A stretch of DNA of 64,000 nt from Pseudoxanthomonas sp. PXM02 (GTDB lineage Bacteria > Pseudomonadota > Gammaproteobacteria > Xanthomonadales > Xanthomonadaceae): positions 1,302,001 to 1,366,000 of the forward strand of contig NZ_JACVAK010000001.1 of assembly GCF_014851805.1 (NCBI RefSeq). Reading direction: 5' to 3'. The translations under genes and the position numbers were made by a program. The first letter of the stretch is position 1, and each line of letters begins with the position of its first letter. The notes beneath the pieces were generated by a model. It ran no database searches. It was not told where the DNA came from and was given only the letters and a program-made list of their open reading frames with translations. Below are positions 1-14,281 of the stretch, piece by piece.

Positions 1-59
1 GGGCGATCCGGCGGCCCGCATGCCTATACTGTGGGCCTCGCTACAGGGGAAGTACGCGT

Positions 60-1682
60 TTGCGCCAGGCCCAGTCGCTCCTGTCCCGCATCGAATCGGT
101 ACCGCGCCGCGAACTGTATTTCTTCGCGCTGTACCGCGTCCTGGAAGCAGGCATCCTGGCCGCGCTGATGTTCAGCCCGTTGGGGGCTGTTCTGGGCGAA
201 CCCCGCCATCCCGACCTGGGCACCGCGGTCACGGTGGTCTACCTGGTGCTGGCGCTGGTGCTGTTCTTCGTCGGCCGCAGCGTGCAGTGGCTGGTCTGGA
301 TCGTCTTTTTCAGCGTCTGCGCCGACATCGTGGTCGCCGCGCTGATCACCCATGCCCTGCCCGGCGCCACCGCCGGCGTGGCCATGATGCTGTTGTTCAA
401 CGTGTCGGCCGCGGCACTGCTGCTTCCGCGCACCCGGATGGCGCTTGCCGTGGCCCTGCTGGCCATCGCCGGCCTGTTCGGGGAATACCTGTTCACCCAG
501 TTCCACGATGGCAGCACCGCGCGCTCGGCCGCCGAGGTCATCATGTTCGCGGTGAGCTACCTGGCACTGGCCTATCTGGCCCACCAGGCCGGCCAGAAGG
601 CGCGCACCAGCCAGGCCCTGGCGGACAAGCGCGGCGAGGAAGTGGCCAACCTGTTCGAGGTCAACGAGCTGATCATCCGACGCATGCGCACCGGCGTGCT
701 GGTGGTGGATGCGGACAACCACATCAAGCTGGCCAACGAGGCCGCCAGCCTGCTGCTGGGCGATGGCGGCGACGGCCAGGGCGCGGACGGCAAGGGCGTG
801 TCGCTGCTGCACGCCGCGCCGGAACTGGCCCGTCGCCTGCAGCGCTGGCGCAACGGCTGGCAGACCGACGAGACGCCGATGCAGTTCTCGCCCGACCAGC
901 CGGAAGTCCAGCCGCGCTTCGCCCGCCTGCTCGCCGACAGCGAGACCTCGCTGATCTTCCTGGATGACGCCACGGTGGTGTCGCGCCGGGCCGAGTCGCT
1001 GACCCTGGCCGCACTGGGCCGCTTTTCGGCCAGTCTTGCGCACGAGATCCGCAACCCGCTGGCCGCGATCAACTATGCGGTGCAGCTGCTGGAGGAATCC
1101 CAGCAGGTCAACGACGGCGATCGCCGGCTGCTGCAGATCATCCACCAGCAATGCCAGCGCACCAACGGCATCGTCGAAAGCGTCCTAGGCCTCGCGCGGC
1201 GCGAACGCGCCACGCCCGAGCATGTCGACCTCAACACGTTCGTCCGGCGCTTTGTCGACGACTACCAGCAGACGCTGTCCATCGAGACCGACACGCTGGA
1301 AACCATCCTCGGCGCCAAGCCGGTGCCAGCCCTGGTCGATCCGCGCCACCTGCAGCAGGTGGTAACGGTGCTGGTGCAGAACGCGTTGAACTACGGCCGC
1401 CTGCCGGGCGAGTCCGCGCGCATCCGCGTCCGTGTCTTCAATGCCGAAGGACGCCCCACCGTCGACGTGATGGACCGCGGCCCGGGCATCCCGGAAGCCG
1501 TCGCGGCGCAGCTGTTCCGCCCGTTCTTCACCACCTCCGAGCACGGCACCGGGCTGGGGCTCTACATCGCCCGCGAACTGTGCCGGGCCAACCAGGCCAC
1601 GCTGGAATACGTGCCGGTTCCCGGCGGTGGCAGTTGCTTCCGCGTCACCCTGCCCGGTCCGCACGCACTGCTGCCGGCGTGA
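60..1682 (+). CDS. pilS: Sensor histidine kinase PilS
   Basis: Membrane histidine kinase that phosphorylates PilR and sets pilin transcription. The 540-residue protein has about six hydrophobic segments (residues 25-180), a PAS-like stretch (195-300), an H-box with the phospho-acceptor near His328 (ASLAHEIRNPLAA), and a C-terminal ATPase with the FFTTSEHGTGLGLYIARE G-box region. The start is a TTG, chosen because an AGGGGAA Shine-Dalgarno sequence lies about 8 bases upstream and the protein then begins just before the first membrane segment. The cognate regulator gene follows 99 bases downstream. Domain order and neighbour make the PilS call firm. The sensed signal cannot be read; in Pseudomonas PilS monitors pilin in the membrane. 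Confidence 0.95.
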   Translation: MRQAQSLLSRIESVPRRELYFFALYRVLEAGILAALMFSPLGAVLGEPRHPDLGTAVTVVYLVLALVLFFVGRSVQWLVWIVFFSVCADIVVAALITHALPGATAGVAMMLLFNVSAAALLLPRTRMALAVALLAIAGLFGEYLFTQFHDGSTARSAAEVIMFAVSYLALAYLAHQAGQKARTSQALADKRGEEVANLFEVNELIIRRMRTGVLVVDADNHIKLANEAASLLLGDGGDGQGADGKGVSLLHAAPELARRLQRWRNGWQTDETPMQFSPDQPEVQPRFARLLADSETSLIFLDDATVVSRRAESLTLAALGRFSASLAHEIRNPLAAINYAVQLLEESQQVNDGDRRLLQIIHQQCQRTNGIVESVLGLARRERATPEHVDLNTFVRRFVDDYQQTLSIETDTLETILGAKPVPALVDPRHLQQVVTVLVQNALNYGRLPGESARIRVRVFNAEGRPTVDVMDRGPGIPEAVAAQLFRPFFTTSEHGTGLGLYIARELCRANQATLEYVPVPGGGSCFRVTLPGPHALLPA

Positions 1683-1781
1683 CGGGCGGGCCGCAGTGCG
1701 TTTTCCCCTCGGCGAGACCTCGCGTACCATCATTCACATTCAGCCTATACACTGGTCGCACAGGGGCACGAGGGGAGATGC

Positions 1782-3185
<1,404 letters not shown>

Positions 3186-3487
3186 GCCATTCAAGGCCTT
3201 ACGCCACACCTATATATAAGTCTCGGCGCAAGCGTGCGCCGCATCGCACAGTGACCCGGGTGACGTGCAGCGTCACATTCTGACGCGACTGGTCACCTCA
3301 CCAATGGAGCGTCAGAGGATTGGCACGGGGCGCCTAAAAACACCCGATTGCCCAATCTGTGACATGGGCCGGCATTGGCCGCACTTCCCGATACCCAACG
3401 TAAAAAAATGATGCGATAGTCCCGCCCGACTTCGGTGTCAGGGTTTCTTCCGGGGAAGTGTGGGGGAATCGCTGGGGGTATCAGAAG

Positions 3488-3504
3488 TTGGCACGCATCC
3501 TGCT
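3488..3504 (+). promoter_or_regulatory. Sigma-54 promoter of the first pilin gene
   Basis: The sequence TTGGCACGCATCCTGCT matches the sigma-54 consensus TGGCACG-N4-TTGCW with one mismatch. The -24 GG is at 3490-3491 and the -12 GC at 3502-3503, the required spacing. Transcription would start near 3515, giving a leader of about 100 bases before the ATG at 3615. It fits control by PilR, encoded just upstream. The rest of the gap between pilR and this gene (3186-3487) holds no credible reading frame. It carries several TGACG/CGTCA repeats (3250-3315) and an A-rich run near 3400, possible activator or IHF sites that I cannot assign. Confidence 0.85.
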
Positions 3505-3614
3505 CTACATCCCTGCACGCGTCGTAAGCGGTTGTACGCGGCGCCCACGGTCCATGTAGGGACACGGGGCTTGTGTCCCTAAACCATCAAGCCAATCCTG
3601 AAAGGGGAAATACC

Positions 3615-3974
3615 ATGAAGAAGAACGCCCAGGGCTTCACCCTGATCGAACTGATGATCGTCGTCGCCATCATCGCCATCCTGGCCGCCATCGCGCTGCC
3701 GGCTTACAACAACTACCGCATCAAGTCGGCCGAAAACGCCTGCTTGGGCGAAGCGAAGGCCTACATCAACTCGGCCGTCTCGGCGCTCGTGTCCGACCTG
3801 CCCGACGGCGTGCCGGAATACACCGCCAGCGCGTGCGTGGATGACGGCCAGGAAGCCAGCATCACCGAGGCCAACTACGCCGACGATACTGCCGAAGTCA
3901 CCTTCACCCCGCAGGATCCGGGCGACGAAGTCACCACCTGCAACATCTCGAGCGCGACCTGCACCCTGCCGTAA
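3615..3974 (+). CDS. pilA: Type IV pilin (major pilin candidate 1)
   Basis: Prepilin of 119 residues. It starts with a short basic leader (MKKNAQG) cut before Phe by PilD, then the conserved hydrophobic helix [20 protein letters not shown] with Glu5 of the mature chain. The C-terminal half is acidic and contains four cysteines, the last pair (C-x6-C) at the extreme C-terminus where pilins carry the disulfide-bonded D-loop. The ATG at 3615 is preferred to upstream codons because AAAGGGGAAA sits 5-14 bases before it. It is short for a type IVa pilin (usually 140-160). A second pilin gene follows after a terminator, so which of the two is the main fibre subunit is not decided by sequence. Confidence 0.93.
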   Translation: MKKNAQGFTLIELMIVVAIIAILAAIALPAYNNYRIKSAENACLGEAKAYINSAVSALVSDLPDGVPEYTASACVDDGQEASITEANYADDTAEVTFTPQDPGDEVTTCNISSATCTLP

Positions 3975-3990
3975 GCGCTTCGCAAGAAAA

Positions 3991-4017
3991 AAGCCCCGCT
4001 AGGCGGGGCTTTTTTTT
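3991..4017 (+). terminator. Rho-independent terminator after first pilin
   Basis: A perfect 9-bp stem (AAGCCCCGC / GCGGGGCTT, 3991-3999 and 4003-4011) with a 3-base loop is followed by a run of T. It lies 17 bases past the pilin stop codon, so the first pilin is probably made from a short monocistronic mRNA. Confidence 0.92.
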
Positions 4018-4106
4018 GCCCGTCATTCGGAGGTCCCGGGAAGATAATGTGCTCATCGTCACTTATCGAGAACATTTCCCGAAAGTCGGCGCCAACCTCC
4101 AGCTTG

Positions 4107-4122
4107 TGGCGCACAACTTGCT
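4107..4122 (+). promoter_or_regulatory. Sigma-54 promoter of the second pilin gene
   Basis: TGGCGCACAACTTGCT has the -24 GG at 4108-4109 and the -12 GC at 4120-4121 with correct spacing, and a perfect TTGC -12 box. The predicted start is near 4133, about 28 bases before the ATG at 4161. Because a strong terminator separates it from the first pilin, this is an independent promoter, presumably also PilR-activated. Confidence 0.8.
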
Positions 4123-4160
4123 TATTACAGATGGGGAAACACCATTATCTGAGGAACACC

Positions 4161-4490
4161 ATGTCGCGCACGGCACGTGGCTTCACGCTGATCGAACTGA
4201 TGATTGTCGTCGCGATCATTGCCATCCTGGCGGCCATCGCGCTGCCTGCCTATAACAACTATCGTATCCGGGCTGCGGAGGGCGCGTGCCAGGCAGAGAT
4301 GAAGAACTACGCCAATTTCGCGCTCGCCACCTTGAACAACCAAGATACGCCCGGCGAAGCTCCCCGTAGCGCATGCCGCTTGGCGGACGATGCCACCGTC
4401 ATTGGCGCAGACATAACCGGCACTCCCGTCGACCCCGGTCTCCGCCGGACCCTGTGCGACATGGAGACGGGCAACTGCCGTCTGGAGTAA
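4161..4490 (+). CDS. Type IV pilin (second, tandem copy)
   Basis: A 109-residue prepilin. The leader MSRTARG is followed by the same hydrophobic helix as the first pilin ([20 protein letters not shown]) and the shared PAYNNYRI. The globular part is different and shorter, again ending with a C-x6-C pair. Synonymous differences throughout the shared helix argue against very recent gene conversion. The ATG at 4161 is preferred to the upstream codon at 4047 because TGAGGA precedes it and an upstream start would add a non-pilin leader. It could be an alternative fibre subunit or a variant used under other conditions; sequence does not tell which. Confidence 0.9.
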   Translation: MSRTARGFTLIELMIVVAIIAILAAIALPAYNNYRIRAAEGACQAEMKNYANFALATLNNQDTPGEAPRSACRLADDATVIGADITGTPVDPGLRRTLCDMETGNCRLE

Positions 4491-4522
4491 CGTGGCCTGC
4501 GGTTCAGCCCCACTCAGGCAAC

Positions 4523-4538
4523 TGGACCGCACGATGCT
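4523..4538 (+). promoter_or_regulatory. Weak sigma-54-like site before pilB
   Basis: TGGACCGCACGATGCT keeps the GG-N10-GC geometry but departs from consensus at three positions. It lies 70 bases before pilB. Two nearby true matches raise its plausibility, but it could be chance. Confidence 0.25.
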
Positions 4539-4607
4539 CTTCAAATCACGCTGCACAAGGTGATGAAAGCATAAGATTGAGATCGCGAGCCGATCTGGAG
4601 ATTTATC

Positions 4608-6341
<1,734 letters not shown>

Positions 6342-6529
6342 GGCTGGTTGCCCGCTGAGCGCCGTACTGCAGCGCCCGGGAGCACGCGGGCGCCTGCATC
6401 ACGCCTGAGATCGATCCGTATCACCGAAACCCGGCCCCCGTCACAGGCGCGACGCTTCCATTGGGCCGATTACCGGCTACCATGCGGCATTGACAGTCCG
6501 GGTGGGGAAATCCGGACAGGGGACTACCG

Positions 6530-7795
6530 ATGGCCGTGACCCGTTCTGCCGCGAAGAAGACCACAAGCGCGCCCGTTCGCGAGAATCCGCTGAACCTGTT
6601 CGTCTGGGAAGGCACCGACAAGCGCGGCGTCAAGATGAAGGGCGAGCAGCAGTCGAAGAACGCCAACTTCCTGCGCGCCGAACTGCGCAAGCAGGGCATC
6701 ACCCCTAGCGTGGTGAAGGTGAAGCCGAAGCCGTTGTTCGGCTCGGCGGGTAAGCCAGTCTCTCCGAAAGACATCGCGTTCTTCAGTCGCCAGATGGCGA
6801 CGATGATGAAGTCCGGCGTGCCGATCGTGTCATCGCTGGAGATCATCGAGAGCGGACAGAAGAACATCCGCATGAAGAAGATGGTCGAGCAGATCCGCTT
6901 CGACATCGAAAGCGGCTCGTCGATGTACGAGGCCATCAGCAAGCATCCTGTGCAGTTCGACGAGCTGTACCGCAATCTGGTGCGGGCCGGCGAGTCCGCT
7001 GGCGTACTGGAGACGGTGCTGGACACCGTCGCCAACTACAAGGAGAACATCGAAGCGCTGAAGGGCAAGATCAAGAAGGCGCTGTTCTACCCGGCAGCGG
7101 TGGTGGCCGTAGCCATTCTGGTCACGGCCGTCATCCTGATGTTCGTGATTCCGGAGTTCGAGAAGACCTTCGCCAGTTTCGGCACCGAGCTGCCTGCCTT
7201 CACCCAGATGATCATGTATGCCTCGCGCTTCATGGTCGGCTACTGGTGGCTGCTGCTGCTCATCATTATTGCCAGCGCCTTAGGCTTCAGTTTTCTGTAC
7301 AAACGCTCGCCCGCGATGCAGCACGCACTGGACCGCATGATCCTGAAGGTACCGGTGATCGGCCAGATCATGCACAACTCGGCGATCGCGCGATTTGCCC
7401 GCACGACCGCGGTTACCTTCAAGGCAGGCGTGCCGCTGGTCGAGGCGTTGGAAACCGTGGCTGGCGCTACCGGCAACCTGGTCTATGAAAAAGCGGTCTT
7501 GCGCATGCGCGATGACGTGTCTGTGGGTTACCCGCTGAACATGGCGATGAAGCAGACCCAGCTGTTCCCGCACATGGTGGTGCAGATGACCGCCATCGGC
7601 GAGGAAGCCGGTGCACTCGATACCATGCTGTTCAAGGTGGCCGAGTATTTTGAGTCAGAGGTGAACAACGCAGTGGATGCCCTGTCCAGCCTGCTTGAGC
7701 CCTTCATCATGGTGATCATCGGGACGCTGGTCGGCGGCCTGGTCATCGGCATGTACTTGCCGATCTTCAAGATCGCAGCGACGGTCGTCGGCTGA
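6530..7795 (+). CDS. pilC: Type IV pilus inner-membrane platform protein PilC
   Basis: Polytopic inner-membrane protein that links PilB to the growing pilus. The 421 residues contain two T2SSF repeats and three strongly hydrophobic segments (about 185-210, 235-265 and near the C-terminus, MVIIGTLVGGLVIGMYLPIF). Gly/Glu-rich signatures such as VRAGESAGVLE and AIGEEAGALD are typical of the GspF family. ACAGGGGA upstream supports the ATG. The 188 bases from pilB hold only a T-less GC hairpin (6372-6393). pilD starts 4 bases after the stop, so pilC and pilD are probably co-translated. Confidence 0.97.
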   Translation: MAVTRSAAKKTTSAPVRENPLNLFVWEGTDKRGVKMKGEQQSKNANFLRAELRKQGITPSVVKVKPKPLFGSAGKPVSPKDIAFFSRQMATMMKSGVPIVSSLEIIESGQKNIRMKKMVEQIRFDIESGSSMYEAISKHPVQFDELYRNLVRAGESAGVLETVLDTVANYKENIEALKGKIKKALFYPAAVVAVAILVTAVILMFVIPEFEKTFASFGTELPAFTQMIMYASRFMVGYWWLLLLIIIASALGFSFLYKRSPAMQHALDRMILKVPVIGQIMHNSAIARFARTTAVTFKAGVPLVEALETVAGATGNLVYEKAVLRMRDDVSVGYPLNMAMKQTQLFPHMVVQMTAIGEEAGALDTMLFKVAEYFESEVNNAVDALSSLLEPFIMVIIGTLVGGLVIGMYLPIFKIAATVVG

Positions 7796-7798
7796 TAC

Positions 7799-8665
7799 GT
7801 GGCATTCCTCGATCAGCACCCCGAACTGGGGTACCCGGTGGTGGCAGGCCTCGGCCTGCTGGTGGGCAGCTTCCTCAACGTGGTCATCTTGCGGCTGCCG
7901 CGGCGGCTGGAGTGGGAGTGGAAGCGCGACGCGCGTGAAGTGCTGGAGGAGCCGGAACTCTACGATCCGCCGCCGCCAGGCATCGTGGTCGAACGTTCGC
8001 ACTGCCCGCACTGCAAGACCGCGCTGTCCTGGTACGAGAACATCCCGCTCTTCAGCTGGCTGGCGCTGCGCGGCAAGTGCCGGCACTGCAAGGCGCCCAT
8101 CTCGCCGCAGTACCCGATCGTCGAGCTGCTGACCGCCCTGCTTGCGGTGGCCTCGGTTTGGCGGTTCGGTTTCGGCTGGCAGGGCTTCGGCGCTGCACTG
8201 CTGAGCTGCTATCTGGTGGCATTGAGCGGCATCGACCTGCGTACACGGCTGTTGCCCGACCAGCTGACCCTGCCGTTGATGTGGCTCGGCCTGATCGGCA
8301 GCCTCGACAATCTCTACATGCCGGCCAAGCCCGCCCTGCTGGGCGCGATCGCCGGCTACGTATCGTTGTGGCTGGTGTGGTGGCTGTTCAAGCAGCTCAC
8401 CGGCAAGGAAGGCATGGGCCGCGGCGACTTCAAGCTATTGGCAGCGCTGGGTGCCTGGGTGGGCCTGAGCGGCGTGTTGCCGATCATCCTGATTTCCTCG
8501 CTGGTGGGGGCGGTGATCGGCTCGGCCTGGCTGCTGATCAAGGGTCGCGATCGCGCCACGCCGATTCCGTTCGGGCCCTACCTCGCGGTTGCGGGTCTGA
8601 TCGTGTTCTTCTGGGGTCCCAACCAGATCGCTGACGCCTACCTGCAGTACGCCGGATTCAGATAG
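7799..8665 (+). CDS. pilD: Prepilin peptidase / N-methyltransferase PilD
   Basis: Bifunctional membrane aspartic protease that removes the pilin leader and methylates the new N-terminal Phe. The N-terminal cytoplasmic domain has the zinc tetracysteine motif (CPHCKT and CRHCKAP). The two catalytic aspartates sit in the conserved contexts GIDLRTRLLPDQ and GRGDFKL. About eight hydrophobic segments are present. The start is a GTG at 7799, just 4 bases after pilC, and gives a protein of 288 residues, the normal family length. Expected substrates include both pilins encoded upstream and any type II pseudopilins. Confidence 0.97.
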   Translation: MAFLDQHPELGYPVVAGLGLLVGSFLNVVILRLPRRLEWEWKRDAREVLEEPELYDPPPPGIVVERSHCPHCKTALSWYENIPLFSWLALRGKCRHCKAPISPQYPIVELLTALLAVASVWRFGFGWQGFGAALLSCYLVALSGIDLRTRLLPDQLTLPLMWLGLIGSLDNLYMPAKPALLGAIAGYVSLWLVWWLFKQLTGKEGMGRGDFKLLAALGAWVGLSGVLPIILISSLVGAVIGSAWLLIKGRDRATPIPFGPYLAVAGLIVFFWGPNQIADAYLQYAGFR

Positions 8666-8707
8666 TCCGTCTGCAAGGCAGCGCGCGCCCTGCCCCATAA
8701 TCCGCCC

Positions 8708-9331
8708 ATGAGCGAGTACTTCATCGGACTGACCGGCGGCATCGCCTCGGGCAAGAGCGCGCTGGAAAGGGCCTTTGCCGCACATGGCATCGTGGTCGCA
8801 GATGCCGACCTGCTGGCACGTGAAGTGGTGCAACCGGGTGCCCCTGCGCTGGCGGCCGTGATGGAACGCTTCGGCCGGACCGTTCTGCTGGCGGACGGCC
8901 AGCTCGACCGCGCCGCCTTGCGCCAACGGGTGTTCGGTGACGAAGAGGAGCGTCGTGCGTTGGAAGCGATCCTGCATCCCGCCATCCGTACGCGCCTGCA
9001 GGAGATCTGCCAGAACGCCACGAGCCCTTACGCGATCGCGACGATCCCGCTGCTGGCCGAAGGCGGCGGCCGAACGAACTATCCCTGGCTGCACCGCATC
9101 CTGGTGGTCGATACGCCAACGTCCGTGCAGAAGGCGCGGCTGATGCAGCGCGACGGCATCGACGCGGCGCTGGCGGAAAAGATGATGTCAGCGCAAGCAT
9201 CGCGCGCGGACCGACTGGCGCTGGCCGACGACATCGTGGTCAATGACGGCGACATCAGCCACCTGCAGCGCGCGGCCGATGCACTCCACCAACGCTACCT
9301 GGCGCTGGCAGCGACAACGTCGCCTGCCTGA
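8708..9331 (+). CDS. coaE: Dephospho-CoA kinase
   Basis: Catalyses the last step of coenzyme A synthesis, phosphorylating the 3'-hydroxyl of dephospho-CoA. The 207-residue protein opens with the P-loop GLTGGIASGKS (about residues 7-17), then DADLLAREVV, the lid region and DDIVVNDGD near the C-terminus. It follows pilD by 42 bases on the same strand, the order also seen in Pseudomonas (pilD-coaE). It ends 3 bases from the stop codon of the convergent Nudix gene. Confidence 0.96.
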   Translation: MSEYFIGLTGGIASGKSALERAFAAHGIVVADADLLAREVVQPGAPALAAVMERFGRTVLLADGQLDRAALRQRVFGDEEERRALEAILHPAIRTRLQEICQNATSPYAIATIPLLAEGGGRTNYPWLHRILVVDTPTSVQKARLMQRDGIDAALAEKMMSAQASRADRLALADDIVVNDGDISHLQRAADALHQRYLALAATTSPA

Positions 9332-9334
9332 CGC

Positions 9335-10282
9335 CTAACCCTCCCAGAGACCCCGGATCGCGGCAATCCCCTGCGCGCCATGGCGGCGCGCCTGGAGCAG
9401 ATCCGCTGGTGTCATGCCGCCGATCGCATAGATCGGCAGCGAAACACCCTCGCGCAGGCCGGCAAAGCCAGGCCATCCCAGCGGCTCGCCGCCCGGATGG
9501 CTGAGGGTCGGATAGACGCTCCCGACCACCGCGAAATCGCAGCCCAGCGCTTCCGCCTGCCGCAGGTCCGCTGCCACATGGCAGGACGCCGCGACCGGAA
9601 GTCCGGCCGGCAACGGGCGGGCTGACAGGTCCCCGAGTTGGGACGCGCGCAGATGGACACCCACCTGCAGCTCCTGCGCCAACGCGATGTCGCCATTGAG
9701 CAGCACCTCGGCGCCAGCTTCCCGGCAGCGCGCGACGGCCTGCGTCGCCAGTGTCCGCCAAGCGTCTCCCGACAGGCTACGGACGCGGATCTGGACGCGA
9801 CGTATCCCGGCGGCGAGCGCCCGCTCCAGCGCAGCCAGCCAACGGCCCGCGTCTTCCGGCTCCGGGGTGACCAGATAGCGGTCCGGTTGCATCAGCGCCG
9901 CCACCACGGGGCGGTCGGCCGGCGGCATGTCGTACCGCATCAGCTTGTCCGGGGCGACCCAGGCCAATGCCTGCCCTTCATGCCCACGCGGCGTGCCGGT
10001 CCAGCCGGTCAGGTGCCGCACTTCCAGGCACAGCCGCTTGTCGGGGTACTGCTGCGGGACGCTGATGACGTGGTCGCCTACCCTCGCCTCGATGCCGAGC
10101 TCCTCGCGCAACTCGCGCACCAGCGCATCCTCCGGGCTTTCGCCTGGCTCCTGCTTGCCACCGGGAAACTCCCAGCGGCCCGCCAGATCCCGCCCCTCCG
10201 TCCGGCGTGCGAGCAGGATGCGGCCGCGGGCGTCGGTGATGACCGCGGCCATGACGTGGATCGAGCGCAAAGGGGTGAGCAT
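9335..10282 (-). CDS. Nudix hydrolase fused to a ThiE/TenI-like domain
   Basis: Two-domain protein. The N-terminal half is a MutT-type Nudix domain with the full signature G-x5-E-x7-REUXEE visible as GGKQEPGESPEDALVRELREELG. It should hydrolyse nucleoside diphosphate-X compounds, possibly 8-oxo-dGTP. The C-terminal half has the TIM-barrel pattern of thiamine-phosphate synthase (VYPTLSHPGGEPLGW, YAIGGM), but the usual substrate-binding Lys and Asp contexts (QLRDK, NDR) read QIRVR and NGD, so ThiE activity is doubtful. The ATG at 10282 (315 residues) is chosen; a TTG at 10318 is possible. Such fusions are known in gammaproteobacteria, often near secA, but the role of the second domain is unclear. 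Confidence 0.85.
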   Translation of the reverse strand: MLTPLRSIHVMAAVITDARGRILLARRTEGRDLAGRWEFPGGKQEPGESPEDALVRELREELGIEARVGDHVISVPQQYPDKRLCLEVRHLTGWTGTPRGHEGQALAWVAPDKLMRYDMPPADRPVVAALMQPDRYLVTPEPEDAGRWLAALERALAAGIRRVQIRVRSLSGDAWRTLATQAVARCREAGAEVLLNGDIALAQELQVGVHLRASQLGDLSARPLPAGLPVAASCHVAADLRQAEALGCDFAVVGSVYPTLSHPGGEPLGWPGFAGLREGVSLPIYAIGGMTPADLLQARRHGAQGIAAIRGLWEG

Positions 10283-10349
10283 GGAGGCAGCTTGCCGGGA
10301 ACCGGCAGGTAGACGCAAATAGTCTTGTCAGGCTTGGCCCGGCGCAAAG

Positions 10350-10376
10350 AAAAAGCCGCGCAGTGCGCGGCTTTTT
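10350..10376 (-). terminator. Terminator after secA
   Basis: The stem AAAAAGCCGCGC / GCGCGGCTTTTT with a 3-base loop is flanked by A and T runs, so it can act in both directions. It sits 24 bases past the secA stop codon and before the Nudix gene. Confidence 0.9.
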
Positions 10377-10399
10377 CCATCAGGCGACGCAGCGAAGCG

Positions 10400-13153
<2,754 letters not shown>

Positions 13154-13322
13154 GTAGGGAACCGGAAAGGAAGGGAACGCCGGGGCGGCGCAGCATGTGC
13201 GGCCCCAAAACGAAACAGGGCGCAAGGCGCCCTGTCTGGCAACACCGTATTGTAGCTTGGGGCGCCGCCCGGGGAATCAAGGCGGCCGTCAGACCACCCC
13301 ATCCCGGATTGGTTCCGCGCGA

Positions 13323-14273
13323 TCAGCCGCGCGTGACCTGGCCCACCGGCGTCGGGCCTTCGCCCAGGAACTTGCGCGGATTGACCACGCGCCCGTTCTC
13401 CCACACTTCGAAGTGCACGTGCGCGCCGGTCGAACGGCCCGTGGAGCCGGCCTTCGCGACTTCCTGGCCCACGCGGACCAGGTCGCCCGCACGCACGCTC
13501 AGACGCGAGTTGTGTGCATAGCGGGTGACGTAGCCGTTGCCGTGATCGACGTCGATGACGTTGCCGTAGCCGCCCTTCACGCCGGCGAAGCTCACCACGC
13601 CATCGGCCACCGACAGCACGGGGTCGCCCACGCGCGCCTTGAAGTCGATGCCCTTGTGGTTCTGTCCACCACCGCCGAACGGATCGGCGCGGCCGCCGAA
13701 GCCCGAGGTGATGTAGCTGTTGGCGATCGGCATGCGGCCCGGGGTCGCGTTCTTGTCCAGTTCGCGATTGAACAGCAGCGCTTCCAGCACCGACAGCTGG
13801 CGGCCGGAGGCGGCGAACTGCCGCTCCAGGTTGTCCACGCCGTCCTTCAGGTCGGCGGGCTTCATGTCGAAGGAGACGTCGTTACCGCCGACGCCGACCG
13901 GCTCGTTGAAGTCGAACTCGCCGTCCTGCAGCTGGCCCACGCGGGTCAGGCGCTCACCGAGCGCATTCAGGCGGTTGGCCTGCGCCTGCAGCTCGCCCAG
14001 ACGGGCGGCCATGGCATTGATTTCCTGCTGGGCGCCACGGCGCACCTGGTCCAGTTCGGCATCGCGCTGCTCGGCCTTGGCCTGCAGGAACGAGACCTGG
14101 CCCATGCCGGCGGCACTGCGCCCGGCGGCGCCGACCAACAGGCCGGCGGCGACCAGCACCGCGGCACTGGCCAGCGGACGTGCGTGGAACGCGAGGCGGA
14201 TGCGGTAGGCACCATGGGCGGACGCGTGGGTCCACCAGGTCCGCGAATTGTTTACGATGGTCTTAAAGCTCAT
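13323..14273 (-). CDS. M23 (LytM-type) peptidoglycan peptidase
   Basis: Membrane-anchored putative peptidoglycan endopeptidase of 316 residues. A single transmembrane helix (about 35-52) is followed by a coiled coil (about 60-110) and a C-terminal LytM/M23 domain. The zinc-site motifs look intact: HKGIDFKA (H-x3-D), YAHNSRL and HVHFEVW (HxH), so it may be catalytically active rather than an EnvC/NlpD-type activator. Its place between secA and dciA/lpxC matches PA4404 in Pseudomonas. Expected action is on the periplasmic side of the inner membrane. It is divergent from dciA, with only 8 bases between the two start codons. Confidence 0.9.
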   Translation of the reverse strand: MSFKTIVNNSRTWWTHASAHGAYRIRLAFHARPLASAAVLVAAGLLVGAAGRSAAGMGQVSFLQAKAEQRDAELDQVRRGAQQEINAMAARLGELQAQANRLNALGERLTRVGQLQDGEFDFNEPVGVGGNDVSFDMKPADLKDGVDNLERQFAASGRQLSVLEALLFNRELDKNATPGRMPIANSYITSGFGGRADPFGGGGQNHKGIDFKARVGDPVLSVADGVVSFAGVKGGYGNVIDVDHGNGYVTRYAHNSRLSVRAGDLVRVGQEVAKAGSTGRSTGAHVHFEVWENGRVVNPRKFLGEGPTPVGQVTRG

Positions 14274-14281
14274 AGATACCG

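Noticed and set aside
3320-3336. TTGGCACGGGGCGCC as a second sigma-54 promoter before the first pilin
   Set aside because: The -24 part is perfect, but no GC occurs at the required 12-base step; spacing is wrong by two bases.
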